Below, piece by piece: positions 47,091-58,300 of a stretch of 64,000 nt of DNA (its first letter is position 1; each line of letters begins with the position of its first letter). Made by a program: the position numbers and the translations under genes. The notes beneath the pieces are model-generated. The model searched no databases. It was given only the letters and a program-made list of their open reading frames with translations, and was not told the origin of the DNA. Source of the stretch: Ophiura sarsii (lineage: Eukaryota > Echinodermata > Ophiuroidea > Amphilepidida > Ophiuridae); contig CM069446.1 of NCBI GenBank assembly GCA_035610835.1, positions 821,001-885,000 of the forward strand, read 5' to 3'.

Positions 47091-48782
47091 ATAGTAAGAT
47101 GAGGATTGGGAATGCTTCGATTGATGAATGCAGCCCATGCACATACCAGTCACACTGTCCTGCGTGTTCAAAGCCTAAGTGTGAAAATATAAACTGCACT
47201 TTCAGTTTGTTCAATCCTTTTCAATGTTGCGTTCTTAATTATTAACCGATCTTCGTGAAAAATATCTCAACTTATGGAGAAGTAATTTCTTTACAACTTC
47301 ATCATTTAATAAGTTAACGTTGGAGCTATAGTGTTGGAGTTGAGAGTATATTTATTACCTGGTCAGTTACTTATTTTGAGGACTGTATGGCGTAATGTAT
47401 AATCACGTGTTGTTCACAGGCCGCGCGAGAACCACACCAATGGATGGAATACGATCAGATTGTCACCGGCAGATAACCTGTGTGGTATCAGATTGTCAAC
47501 GGTAGAAAACCTGTGCGGTATCAAGAACCAATGAAAGTTCAGCAAGTTTATCCAGTGTTTAAGAAATACCTTTTCAATCTTCCTTGCATGGTATTCGGGT
47601 GTCTACACCCGGTTATATTTAGTTGTATAGAAAGTAGCAGTATTTATCATTTGGAAACAACCAAACGTCTGAGATGACTCTCTAAATATTTCCTATATCG
47701 TCTAGTATCTGAGCATGTAATACGTGCATTTGCGGATTACCATGATGATACAGATACTACACAAAGCAGAATATTCATGTGAAAAATTATAATATTAATG
47801 CTTTTACTAATCAGAGTCTAGATGATTGAATTAAGCTGTACATGTATTATTGATGTTTTGTGGAGACAATTTCGGTACAGGTAGAATAATATTATAAACC
47901 AAACTTGATTTGCCTTATCAAACGCTGCGGGTTTGTTCATTTTCCTAATATTTCTGTATCACTGTCGAATTCATCATTAATCATTACGGGCCTGTCATGC
48001 ATGCTATTAAATCATGATATGTATTGGCATATATCTACAATATGAACTGGAACATTTCTTATCACAAAGGCGAAAACGAGGCTGAACTGTATTGGCATAT
48101 TAGGATTGAAAAATCATTTTTAATATCTATTTATTCTTACAGACAACACAGTTTGACAGGATGCGACAATTTATTTTCACTCAATGTTGTAGACTTCTAA
48201 GCTATATGCATGCAATATATGTGACGCCTTGCTTTGTTTAAATATTTTTGACATACCAACTCTCATCTTACATACTTGTACATCTAACCTATATGTGTGC
48301 ATTGATTGGGACGGTCTGTTTGTTAAAATAAAATTGAATGACATACGAGCTCGTAGTGACGTAAAAAACTAACTTGAATGTAAATGTCAATGGCCAATAT
48401 AGCATTTGACATAGGATCTTGGAATGTAAAAAGGTACGGTGAATATGTATGCCTTTCTATACAAGATATTCCATCATTGTAGAGAGCATTCAGCATAAGA
48501 TAAGAGAACACTAGATGACATTTGAGTGGGTTACAAGATATAAGTGCTATTTATTCCCATTACGAAGTGCAACAGAAAGTATCTCTTATATCTGAAGTAA
48601 AGAATTATTAGCTTAGCCAACATATCTTACATAAAGGTAATGTGCTGTATGGTGAAGATACGTCATATAGTTGCTGATAGTTGAGGGCTTTAAAGTTTCC
48701 ACAAAAGTGTTCCAACAATTTTGATAGCGTGGACGTCTTCTTTATATGATCAATGATGGCGTTGTTTGATTATCAAGTTTTG
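47091..48782 (+). repeat. Tandem duplication, second 1.7-kb copy
   Basis: Begins GATAGTAAGATGAGGATTGG and ends TGATTATCAAGTTTTGCG at 48,782, the same sequence that closes copy one at 47,090. Differences include loss of one GGATGGAATACGATCAG unit and an extra ATCA before ATGATGGCG (about 48,752). Probably a recent unequal exchange within P4. Confidence 0.93.
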
Positions 48783-49837
48783 CGTGAAATGCGTGGGGGT
48801 TAGGGTGTGTCTTAAACATTTGTAGTCACGCGTGCTTACAAAATAATTATTTGAGTGCCCGCTTTCAGACAAACACTTAGGTCTCCCCCAATTTTTAAAA
48901 TGCAAAATCATCCCATTAGAGGCCCTCTGAGCCCTAATCCATGGCAATCCAACCTCCCAATTCTACATCGTTCTTCTCACTTCGAGAGTTCCAATCAGGT
49001 TTCAATAGGTTGTTTCATTTAGTAATATCAGACATTCTATTACATTAAACTTCGGAACATCAATTCATTCATTGAGTTTATACTAATTGTATTTTATTGA
49101 TTACGGGAACAAACTAGACATTTGCAAAACAATTTCTTAATGCTACTGATATGTCAAATAGGCTATAGCACAGATTTTTAACTTATTTTTTCTCTCATTC
49201 CGTCTTAATGCAAGGCAATGGCCACAAGGCATACATTCAAATTGTATCATTTCGCCATCCGCCATATTCAATCATGTGAAGTCGATGTCTTAGGTTCGGT
49301 AATTTTTGTAATGTATTTAATAATTTATCGGGTAAATTCAAAATAGACATCGCTTGAAGGAAATTAATCACTTTGTATTAAATGGAATTTAAAGTTACTT
49401 AACATTTCATAAGAGTTTCCATTATCCATTAACTATAATGTCACACAGTTATTGGATGCTTAGTTTTAATATTTTTTACCAAAAAAGGTAAAGAATTGAA
49501 TTTTTGAGGTTATAAAAATCTATTTTCTGGAACCTTTTGGGCAAAAATTTAAAAAAAAGTAAATACGTATGAAAAATATTTTACAAAACCATCCTAGAGA
49601 AGTGTTTTTAGATGATTTTGGTGCAATTTTGGCATTGTTACCGAAAACTGATTTTGTTACGTTGATGTTGTGGTCAATATTATTTTGTTAAAGCAGCATT
49701 TTTAGTGACATTTGATACCAAAAATGGATTTTCTGACTCATTTACTTTCCAAAAATGTATACTTTTATGTTTATCACTAATAAGACACTTAATCAAATTC
49801 CATGAGGGCTTGTTGGTGCAACACCAATACTGTGTCA
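48783..49837 (+). repeat. Copy P4, last part
   Basis: The stretch 48,965-49,110 (TTCTTCTCACTTCGAGAG, then TAATATCAGACATTCTATTA) corresponds to P1 8,880-8,945 and P2 24,250-24,330. The stretch 49,130-49,445 corresponds to 10,735-11,060. The stretch 49,790-49,845 is the beginning of Q4 (GCTTGTTGGTGCAACACCAA). No gene. Confidence 0.65.
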
Positions 49838-49845
49838 TACTGTGT

Positions 49846-52800
49846 TGCTTGCTTACTTACTTGCTTGCTTAAGGCGTCCCGAAGGGACGGACTTCTGTGA
49901 TGGCCTTCCATACTGGTCTTTCAAGCATGCAGTTTTTCATGTCCTGCCTAGTTAGTCCTGTATCCTCTGATAAAAGCTTGATGTAATTCTTTCGTGGTGG
50001 TCCTCTAGCCTTGTGTCCATGCCTGGGTTGCCACAGGAGAACTTTGGAGACTGCTTCCTCTTCCCTTCTGGCACAGTGGCCGGCAAATTTTAATCTCCTC
50101 CGTCTTAGCCTCTCTGATATTGGTAGCAGGTTCCCATATAGATCTTTGTTGGTGGTGTGAGATTGCCATGATACATTAAGTGCTTTTCTTAAGAGGCGAG
50201 TGTAGCAACCATCCAGCGCTTTTCTCATTTTAGCTGTTAGTGTCCAAGTCTCGGCTCCATAGGTCAAAACAGATTCAACAGTTGTGGTAAACAGCTTTAT
50301 TTTCAGGTTTCTTGGGAGTTTACTGTTCCATATTTTTGTCATGCTGTTACAGGCTTTCCAAGCTTGAGCCTTTCTTATGTTGAAATCTTGTTCACTACTA
50401 GCAATCCAGGCACCAAGGTATTTGAAGTCTTGGACAATTTCAAGATCATTACCATCCAGTGTTTTAATTGGTGTTGGAGCTTCTTTGTACAGCATTGCCT
50501 TTGTTTTTTTGGCGTTCATCCCAAGACCAACTGTAAGCGCAGCTGCTTCCACCAGATGTAGTAGTTCCTCTGCATCCCGTAGATTGTCAGCAAGGAGAGC
50601 AATGTCGTCTGCGAAGTCGAGGTCTGTAATTGTCTGCGGCCCTATTCTTCTACTTTGCCTGGGAACAAGTGTGAAGCCTAGTTGCTCTTCTTTTCCTGCC
50701 AATGCCTTCCTCAGTACATAGTCTAGGATGATTATGAACAAAAACGGTGCTAGTGTATCACCCTGAAGAACCCCTGCTTGTATTTCGAAGTCCTTAGTGA
50801 TGCCATCTGGAGAAGTAACATGTGCTTTGGTTTGTTGGTATGTAAGTCCAATGGCAGCCACTAGCCTCTCTGGTACACCATAGGCTCGTAATATATCCAA
50901 CATCTTACCACGATGGACGGTATCAAATGCTTTTTTGAAGTCTATGAAGACCAATGCTGCAATGAGGTTGTTGTTCTTAATTTCCTCTACTATCCTTCTT
51001 AATGCCAGAATTTGAGACACTGTTGATCTACCTGGGCGAAAACCATTTTGATTGATTCGTAGAAGCGGGTCTAGGTGAGGTCGAATTCTGTTAAGGAGCA
51101 GCCTGTTGTAAGTTTTTGCTACAATGGACGATAAGCAGATTCCCCTATAGTTCTTTCCTTCTCGTAAATCTCCACTCTTTGGAATTGGGATGAGATTTAG
51201 TATGGACCACTGGTCTGGTTTTCTCCCATTTATAAGCGCATCATTGCAGAAGTTAAGAATTATATCATCCAGGTCACATCTTTTGAGAACTTCCAGTGGG
51301 ATCTCGTCTTCACCGGGGCTTTTGCCTTCAGTAATATTCTTCTTGGCAGCGTTGTATTCTTTCTGATCAAAAGCGTCTGTTCGTATGTTAAATTCCTGAA
51401 ACAATTGACTTATTTCTTCATCCTCATTTGTTATGACAGGGGGATTTCCGAGTAGTTTCTGGAAGTGGGTATGCCAGGCTTCCAATCTTTCTGTCTGTGT
51501 TTCACCTTTGATCTGTCCCTTTTTAGCTGTTTTACGCCCACTGATCTCGTTGATAAGGTCCCAAGATGCTTTATGCTGACAGTTTATGTTGGAGTTTTCT
51601 ACTTGCTTGATCTTCCTTCCTAGGATCTCTTCATTTACCATCTGGTATGTGCTGCTTAGGCGGTTCTTCTCAGTTTGCAGCTCCGATCTTGATATACATG
51701 ATCCCTCCTGGATGTCAATGAGCTGAGCCTTTTGCAGTTTTTTCCTGGCTTCCTCAATCCTAGGGTCATTCCAAATGGCTTCTTTGGGACGCTTGGGGGC
51801 TTTTGGGATCAGTTTCTCTGATGCTTCCCTGTTTGATTGTATGAAACATTCATAGGCCGATGTGGAATTCTCATCACAGCTCTTGTGTAAGACACTAAAT
51901 CTGTTGCGTACCTCTACAGTGTAACGATCTTGTAGCTCAGCATCCTGTACAAGTTGTTTCCAATCATATTTTACTTTCCTTGGTGGTGTTTTCCCATTTG
52001 CTCTGAGACTCAGTCGTACCTTTGCTGTTACAATGCGATGATCTGATCCCACACTAGCAAATGAGTTGAATGCACAAGAGTCGGTTACGCTATTCCTCCA
52101 TTTCCTTCTTACTAGTATGTAGTCCAGTTGAGCTTTAAAACCAGACGGCAAGTTACATGTCCAGAGCCTGGCAGCTTTCTTTCTGAAACAGACATTTGTT
52201 ATAGTGAGATCGTTTTCCATTGCCAAATTGTGAAGCATTTCTCCATTTCTGTTGGTTCTTTCATGGTAAGAGAACTTGTAGTTGTCCTTGCCAACCCGGG
52301 CATTGAAATCTCCCATTACGATCATAAAATTGTGCGCTGGTACTTGCTTAACTGCTTTGTCTAAGAGTTTGTAGTGCTCTTCTGCTACCTTCTCCTCAGA
52401 CGTGTTTGTAGGACAGTAGGTGATGATCACGGTAGTTTTGGGATTTCCTCCAAATGTTGAACATATGACTCTAGGCGATACAGAGACACAAGATAGAAGT
52501 GTTTTCTTGGCTTTGGCGCTCAACAAGATTCCAACACCACCATTAGATACTCCTGCATTATTTCTCCAGGTTGAGGATGAGACTAGCTGGTAGCCATCAA
52601 AGAGATCTTGATATCTGATTTCCTCATCTTGGTGCACTATTCTATGTTCCTGGATTCCTATGATGTCCTGTTTATACAATTTGGCAAGACCACACAGTTC
52701 CTCTTGTAAGTGAATACTTCTTATTGTCCTTGTATTTAGAGTGGAAATTAAAACACTCTTCTTACATCTTAATAGTTTTGTCTCCCTCGTTCCTCTTCTC

Positions 52801-52979
52801 TTAATGATCACCCTTCCTTTCGGCTTTGAGGTGACCACGTCATATGTATCAGCATGTGATAAAGATTCAGAACCAGGCAGTATTTTAGTAGGGGCTTTAA
52901 CCCTAGTGCTTTTAGTTGTAGCCATCATTATAAGTCTTTCAGTTGCTAAATACTGTTGATGATCGCAGGTTCTATCAAC
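49846..52979 (-). mobile_element. Full-length RTE-type non-LTR retrotransposon
   Basis: A single long open frame occupies nearly all of it. The 5' leader is only about 50 bases, and the stop codon is followed directly by GCAAGCAAGTAAGTAAGCAA-type repeats, the short tandem tail typical of RTE elements. TACTGTGT is duplicated exactly at 49,838-49,845 and 52,980-52,987. In Q3 (about 38,035) the uninterrupted target reads ATACTATGTACTGCC. The intact frame and clean target duplication suggest recent retrotransposition, possibly of a still competent element. It splits Q4 into two pieces. Confidence 0.93.
49869..52928 (-). CDS. RTE-type endonuclease-reverse transcriptase, 1019 aa
   Basis: Encodes the single protein needed for target-primed reverse transcription: an apurinic-type endonuclease nicks chromosomal DNA and the reverse transcriptase copies the element RNA at the nick. 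The endonuclease spans about residues 58-300, with LNTRT (N65), the catalytic-type QEHR (E94), GDFNA (206-210), LDYILV (268-273) and SDH (295-297). The reverse transcriptase lies at about 560-830: NYRGICLSS, FIDFKKAFDTV (D663), GVLQGDTLAPFLF and the active-site box FADD (772-775). A thumb/C-terminal region contains FKYLGAW and YGAETWTL. There is no separate ORF1 and no zinc knuckle is obvious. Two adjacent Met codons open the frame; the second could equally start it. All catalytic motifs I can see are intact. Confidence 0.95.
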   Translation of the reverse strand: MMATTKSTRVKAPTKILPGSESLSHADTYDVVTSKPKGRVIIKRRGTRETKLLRCKKSVLISTLNTRTIRSIHLQEELCGLAKLYKQDIIGIQEHRIVHQDEEIRYQDLFDGYQLVSSSTWRNNAGVSNGGVGILLSAKAKKTLLSCVSVSPRVICSTFGGNPKTTVIITYCPTNTSEEKVAEEHYKLLDKAVKQVPAHNFMIVMGDFNARVGKDNYKFSYHERTNRNGEMLHNLAMENDLTITNVCFRKKAARLWTCNLPSGFKAQLDYILVRRKWRNSVTDSCAFNSFASVGSDHRIVTAKVRLSLRANGKTPPRKVKYDWKQLVQDAELQDRYTVEVRNRFSVLHKSCDENSTSAYECFIQSNREASEKLIPKAPKRPKEAIWNDPRIEEARKKLQKAQLIDIQEGSCISRSELQTEKNRLSSTYQMVNEEILGRKIKQVENSNINCQHKASWDLINEISGRKTAKKGQIKGETQTERLEAWHTHFQKLLGNPPVITNEDEEISQLFQEFNIRTDAFDQKEYNAAKKNITEGKSPGEDEIPLEVLKRCDLDDIILNFCNDALINGRKPDQWSILNLIPIPKSGDLREGKNYRGICLSSIVAKTYNRLLLNRIRPHLDPLLRINQNGFRPGRSTVSQILALRRIVEEIKNNNLIAALVFIDFKKAFDTVHRGKMLDILRAYGVPERLVAAIGLTYQQTKAHVTSPDGITKDFEIQAGVLQGDTLAPFLFIIILDYVLRKALAGKEEQLGFTLVPRQSRRIGPQTITDLDFADDIALLADNLRDAEELLHLVEAAALTVGLGMNAKKTKAMLYKEAPTPIKTLDGNDLEIVQDFKYLGAWIASSEQDFNIRKAQAWKACNSMTKIWNSKLPRNLKIKLFTTTVESVLTYGAETWTLTAKMRKALDGCYTRLLRKALNVSWQSHTTNKDLYGNLLPISERLRRRRLKFAGHCARREEEAVSKVLLWQPRHGHKARGPPRKNYIKLLSEDTGLTRQDMKNCMLERPVWKAITEVRPFGTP

Positions 52980-52987
52980 TACTGTGT

Positions 52988-54140
52988 ACTACAAGCCAAT
53001 ATAGCAACAACTGAGACAAATTATACTTTCTTTTCTTAGTCCTGCAAAGCGGACCGCAAAAATGGTTATAACATTTGCTGGGAGTGGTCCCTTCTTCAAT
53101 ATTTTTCATATAACCAACAAATCAATTTGCTGATGCACACAATACTTCACTTGAAATGGTTAAATATTAAAAAAAACACTTAAAGTTATCAATTTTGATT
53201 CCGTTTTATTCAACAAATTAAATTCAGTTTGGTCAAATCTACAAAAAATGACGTACCATGTGACGTACCCAAGTAAAGTGACTAACATTGACGCACCCAT
53301 TCGTCAATATTGTAACGGACCAAATGCTGCCCATGACGTACCCTGCTTCAAGAATGTGGTGGTAAATGACGCACTCGTGACGCACCTCTCCCGGGGTCGT
53401 CATGGTGCGTCAACAAAATAAGAAAACAACAAAAAAGACTTACGTGATTTAACCAAACGCAAATACATGTGCGCTAGATGCCGGATAGTATTGCAGGAGT
53501 ATTGGCCGTGATGTTTGCATTGAGCATAATTTATTCGTCAGTTAGAAATGGATGGCTCTATATGCCACTTTTCAATGTTGGATTCCGATTAATTCTAACC
53601 AAATTCAATTCAGTTCCATCTATTCTACTATGTTCCTGGCTGAAACAGGGAATAGTATGCTAATATAGTGCAATCCTTTTCTTTTTGCATCAAATTGTGG
53701 AGAACATTTTAGCACTCGCCTATCCAATTTGTACCCACTTCGATTGGAACAACCGAAGGATTTCTTAAGTGCACGAATGGGAAGTGACATTCAAATAAAC
53801 ATTCTCGAAACATTTCAGAAAAATACGTTACACCGACAGAGATGGAGTGCGTTAATATAATTCATCCAGCCATCGTCTATGATAACTTCATACGGTATGT
53901 TTTGAATGATTGAATTTTCTTTGCTACCAGTGAATTACATTAGCAGGCATTAAGATTTGATCCATACTAATGCTAAAACACGTAAGCTCAGGCATTAAGC
54001 AACATCTAACATGTAATAGACCCGATTAAAGAAGTTCTCCCACCCCGCTTAAACCAAGGGAATGCGAATAACATTAACGTAAGTGGTTCAAACTGAAATA
54101 AGAACATAGGTCTACCAGTCGTTTAATAAGTGTCAATTAC
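52988..54140 (+). repeat. Copy Q4 of the duplicated unit, second part
   Basis: Resumes after the RTE with TTTCTTTTCTTAGTCCTGC (53,028; Q1 about 17,668). It continues through GCTGGGAGTGGTCCCTTC, GAAATGGTTAAA and, after an insertion of about 350 bp, ACCAAATTCAATTCAGTTCC (53,599; Q1 about 17,861) and CATCCAGCCATCGTCTATGA (53,862; Q1 about 18,137). It is the most diverged Q copy. Confidence 0.75.
53248..53413. repeat. Cluster of TGACG(T/C)A motifs in a Q4-only insertion
   Basis: About 165 bases contain at least seven TGACGTAC or TGACGCAC words, the last on the opposite strand (ATGGTGCGTCA). Q1-Q3 lack this segment. The motif resembles a CRE/ATF half-site, but a degenerate tandem repeat or transposon sub-terminal array is equally likely. 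Confidence 0.6.
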
Positions 54141-55651
54141 TACACGTTCATAACAACTTTTTTAGTAATTGAGCAGTTCAAATTGCTTGTTCTGAACACA
54201 ACAACTGAACAGTAATTTCAATATATCAAAGAGGCTTTTTTCACCATTTTACATTTGAAATACAGTAAGATAGGTATTGATTCGTACCTGCTAATCGGTC
54301 AATAAATGTAACTAACCCTAACCAAATTGCCACGCAAAATAGTATTTGCGCGAGATTTGTACATCTTAGGATTTCCGGATATCAGTGCAGGAGCATTGGC
54401 CGTGAAGTCAATATCGGGCAGACTTTATTCGGATTGCTGTACAAGTATGTTAATGTGTATTACTATACTATACTATATTACACTTTTTGCGGTTTCTCTG
54501 TATTTCTGGACGTAGTACATGAACTCTTTAAGTGTGTGTCTCCAATCAGCACACTATTTAAACAAGTTAGGATTTAAATAATGTGATTAATGCCACTGTA
54601 TGACTGCAATCGTATCTAATTATTTATCCTCCCTCTAATATTCCGATATTGAGAGGGGATTGAACGTAATCAGGCTTTATCATAAGGAGGGTATGAGCGT
54701 AAAAGAAGAATTCTCATTCATTAAGAATTAAAAGAACTGATCTGGAAAATAGATCCTGCTTCTTAAAGAATCAATTTGAAAATAAAAGACTATAATAATA
54801 GTCTTATAATTATAATTTAGTCTTTCCCTAGAGCATTGTAGAGTGGTCTATTATATGGCAGCGCTTAGCTTTCAAAACTCTAGTGATTTGTCAATTAAAG
54901 GTTCAAGGTCTGTGTTTGCACACACCGCGGGGTGTGTGTGTATCCAGTAGTAGTAACTGGTGTATCACTATCACGTCAGACTGCATGACCTACAATCATA
55001 GGGTCAAAGTCAATGCCTAGATGCCATCGATGGATCATCAAACCTGTTTACAATCATCTCTGGTAATTTGTAGGTAGGTATTTAAGCAAGACAGTGGTGG
55101 TGAATGGTGATGCAGTGTGCAGTACAAGGAGTATCATTTTCTCTTACCAACATGATCAAGTATCATGATAATGAATTAATGATCACTGAATGTCATACTA
55201 AAGTTTATTTCATGTCTATTATTAAAGCACATCGTATATTTTAGGATTTACGGTGCATGCGTAGCTATGCAGTGCATGCAGTCATTAATTACTTTATGGA
55301 TCACAATCGGAGAGTCCCATCATATTTTAGATAAGTTTTGATCTGTTGAAATAACCAACCTAAACATCCCGGGAGGGATTCTTACATTGAGATGGTATAC
55401 GTATGTATGTGCCTGCCTTTTGGGGTGCTTTTTCGCAAACATTGGTAAAGCAATGGGGTGATTTCATCACAGACCAAAGCGCCCAATTGGCATCAATTGG
55501 TATATTGATGGGTGGGAATTTGACCCGAAAATAGGTATAGAGAAAGTCAAATTTTCGAAGTCCGGCAAGCACGATCCATGTACGATTTTGGCGAATATTA
55601 CCCTTCCACAGTCAAAACCTTGACCACAACACTGAAGTTTAAATGCCATTA
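54140..55651. other. Intergenic DNA, no gene seen
   Basis: AT-rich and unremarkable. The stretch 54,370-54,435 (GGATATCAGTGCAGGAGCAT, then GGCCGTGA) is a diverged repeat of 53,480-53,545. Small hairpins occur at about 54,788 (AAGACTATAATAATAGTCTT) and 54,917 (CACACACCGCGGGGTGTGTGTG). No coding or RNA signal. Confidence 0.5.
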
Positions 55652-57812
55652 CCGGGTGTCCCTAAACAAATTGTGCACATGTTTGCGCAACTTGTTGACT
55701 ATGAAGTCATAAAGTTTGGTGTAATATATTTGTACACGCGGAAAGGAAAAACACTCAGCTTTTAGATGCCGTTTATTTTATCTGATTTGGATTTGTCAAT
55801 TCTGAGATATACTCAGTTTATCAAAGCTACCAAAAATCGACGTTGTGCCACTTTATAGTTTCAAAGGTTTACTAGGACTAAGATACAACTTCCACTTATA
55901 CGATTGCCTTCACCAGTGTTATGCGAAATAATCTTTTTGTATTGAGAATGAATAGGTTTAAATAATAGAATGAGTGCCTGTGTATCCAAGCAGAACTGAA
56001 TATAAAGATGTTTGTTACATGATTCGAACCAGTCCTTTTGAAAAGGTTTCACAAAATGTTTATTGGGCCTACATTTTCAAAACAAGTCAGACGTCCATAT
56101 GGCTTGGTGAGGCCTCGATTTTCATTAGAAGAAGGTGTCCATGTCTTAAAATATCATGAAACAAGAGAAGTCCAGCAGAAGTCACCAGAGAGTTCGCCAT
56201 TCATTTCCCAAACACTCACGTACCATCTAGGAATACACCTATATAATGCTTGGTAGCGGTACAAGCACCAATATGAATAAAGAACATTCTGGAAGACTAA
56301 GATATGAAAAGTAGTGGCAGGACACAGCAACACGAGAGTTTCCGTAACCTGACTCAATTAATCTGACCTGACTCAATTTTATCTGACACAGTTTTTTTTC
56401 GTAATGTAAGATTTCCTGATATCGGAAAAAGTAATTAAAACGCACATGTGGCTCCAAATATTCCGTGTGAATGAAATCAAGTGATCATTAGGTTCCATCG
56501 TCCAGTATAGTTTGAGCCAAGTTTCAAATATTGTCTGACCATGGTCTGACAGGGGCTGACATATTGAATTGGCTATCACGCTAGTATCTGTGTGTGAACA
56601 TGGTGTGAACATGGTGTGAATGGGGTGATACACCCTGGACCGACAGTCTAGAAGATCCGAAAAGGCACTGCTGTAATCACGCTGCAACACTCCTGCTATT
56701 GACATATCTTCAGCCCCATTGGGCTACATTTTAAACTGAAATCTGCTATATAATTGTTTTTTGTTTTTTAATTTGAACTTAATATTTGACCAAATCTGAA
56801 ATTACATTATTTTTTAAACAAATTAAAATTCAAACATTGATTTTCTTAACGCAAGAACATTGAAAAGTCCCGTGTTGGGTTAACAAAAGTCCACCCAAGA
56901 AAAACCCACTAAAAAGTTAATTCAACACATTTACCACACGCTGGGAATACCCAGAGGCTGTATGTCTACAATCTAGCTACACAAATTGACACACACGGTG
57001 ATTTTCAGCCGAATTGGGCTAAGTTCTAAAACTAATATCTGATCCAGGGATAATATATTGTGACTTTTTTCAAATTTTGAACTTTTGACTTTAACCAAAT
57101 TTAACCAAATTCGAAATATTACTAATTGCAATAACAAATTGAAGTTAAAGTGTGAATACCTAATTTAATCGCGCGAAAGATATGAAGAGCCAGAATGATT
57201 TAATTTGAAAAGGCGAGATAAATTATCGGTTTAACATCAGTTGGGGCTGCGAAAACCACTTTTATGATACCATATATTTTAAAACAAATTTTGTCACCTT
57301 ATAATCATAAAAAAAATTGTGTCAGATGAAACTATGTCAGATAAAATTGAGTCAGGTCAGATTAATTGAGTCAGGTTACGGAAAAACCCCAGTAACACAT
57401 TGATAACGTGCGGCGTGCAGCTTTAGAGGAATCCCAGAATAACTGCTCGTAGAAATCCCTTACCACATATTCCAAGGACATCATTTTTTGTATCTCAGCC
57501 TCTTTTAAACAATTCTGGTCAAATCCCCAGCCCAATGTTTCAAGACGATTGATGCCCATGGATAGACCAATGTTAGTATTGTTTTGACGCTCATAATAAT
57601 TCTTTCTGTAAAAGTGGCACAACGTCGATTTTGGGTAGCTTTGATAAACTAGGTATATCTCAGGATTGACAAATCCAAATTAGATAAAATAAACGGCATC
57701 TGAAAGCTGAGTGCTTTTCCTTTCCGTGTGTATAAATATATTACACCAAATTGTAGACCTTCATGGTCAACAAGTTGCGCAAACATGTGCACAATTTTTT
57801 TAGGGACCCTGA
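55652..57812. mobile_element. 2.2-kb TIR element with 200-bp inverted ends and TA target
   Basis: The left end CCGGGTGTCCCTAAACAAAT and, in complement from the right, TCAGGGTCCCTAAAAAAATT continue as a long inverted repeat to about 55,857 and 57,608 (GTGCACATGTTTGCGCAACT, ATAAACGGCATCTGAAAGCT, GGCACAACGTCGATTTT). TA flanks both ends. There is no transposase; the short frames inside are unrelated. A second TIR element is nested at 56,339-57,384. The ends are Tc1/mariner-like. Confidence 0.87.
56339..57384. mobile_element. Nested TIR element with TGACTCA subrepeats
   Basis: The ends are TTTCCGTAACCTGACTCAAT and the complement, with about 50 bp of almost perfect inverted repeat. Each end holds two CTGACTCAATT subrepeats separated by AATCTGAC or TTATCTGAC. 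The interior has a diverged direct repeat (TTCAGCC(C/G)(A/)ATTGGGCTA near 56,711 and 57,007) and AT-rich filler, with no protein. The target duplication is not resolvable. It lies wholly inside the 55.7-57.8 kb element and so is the younger of the two. Confidence 0.82.
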
Positions 57813-58085
57813 TAGTCGGAAACTACTATCATTTATCCGTAAAACCTGCCGTGGAATCAGCCACATCTTCGCTATTTGAGATCCATGGGGAGTCTATTTT
57901 ATTAAAAAAAACAGCATTGTGTGCGATTTTTTTGCAAAATGGGATCCATGTTTAGGGATTTTCTATCACAAAATCTAACTGATGTTTGTTATTTCATTTT
58001 AATTTGCAGCATTAGAATGAGACACATTCCCCGAATATCTTATGTGAATACCTCATACATGTAATGCGTATACCCTATAATATAT

Positions 58086-58163
58086 GGGAGTACCCCATGT
58101 GTGGGAGTACCCCATATTGGGAGTACCCCATGTGTGGGAGTACCCCATATTGGGAGTACCCCA
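58086..58163 (+). promoter_or_regulatory. Five phased GGGAGTACCCCA repeats upstream of the BTB gene
   Basis: GGGAGTACCCCA occurs at 58,086, 58,103, 58,119, 58,136 and 58,152, alternating 17- and 16-base spacing with linkers TGTGT and TATT. This makes a 33-bp higher-order unit; a degenerate sixth (GGAGTTCCC) follows. The array ends about 140 bases before the start codon. It may lie in the promoter, a 5' leader or an intron. Regular spacing near 1.5 helical turns is suggestive but unproven. Confidence 0.7.
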
Positions 58164-58300
58164 TATATAGGAGTTCCCATGGGAGTCTCAATCCCTTTAT
58201 TTGGAGCTCCTTTTCGTTACAACTTTCTCATGTTTCTTACCTACAGATTTATAGAAGAAAGAAACAGGCAATAGGTGTTTGAATACGTGGACTGACAGAC

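Noticed and set aside
50364..50721. Plus-strand frames opposite the RTE reading frame
   Set aside because: Antisense shadows of the 1019-codon protein.
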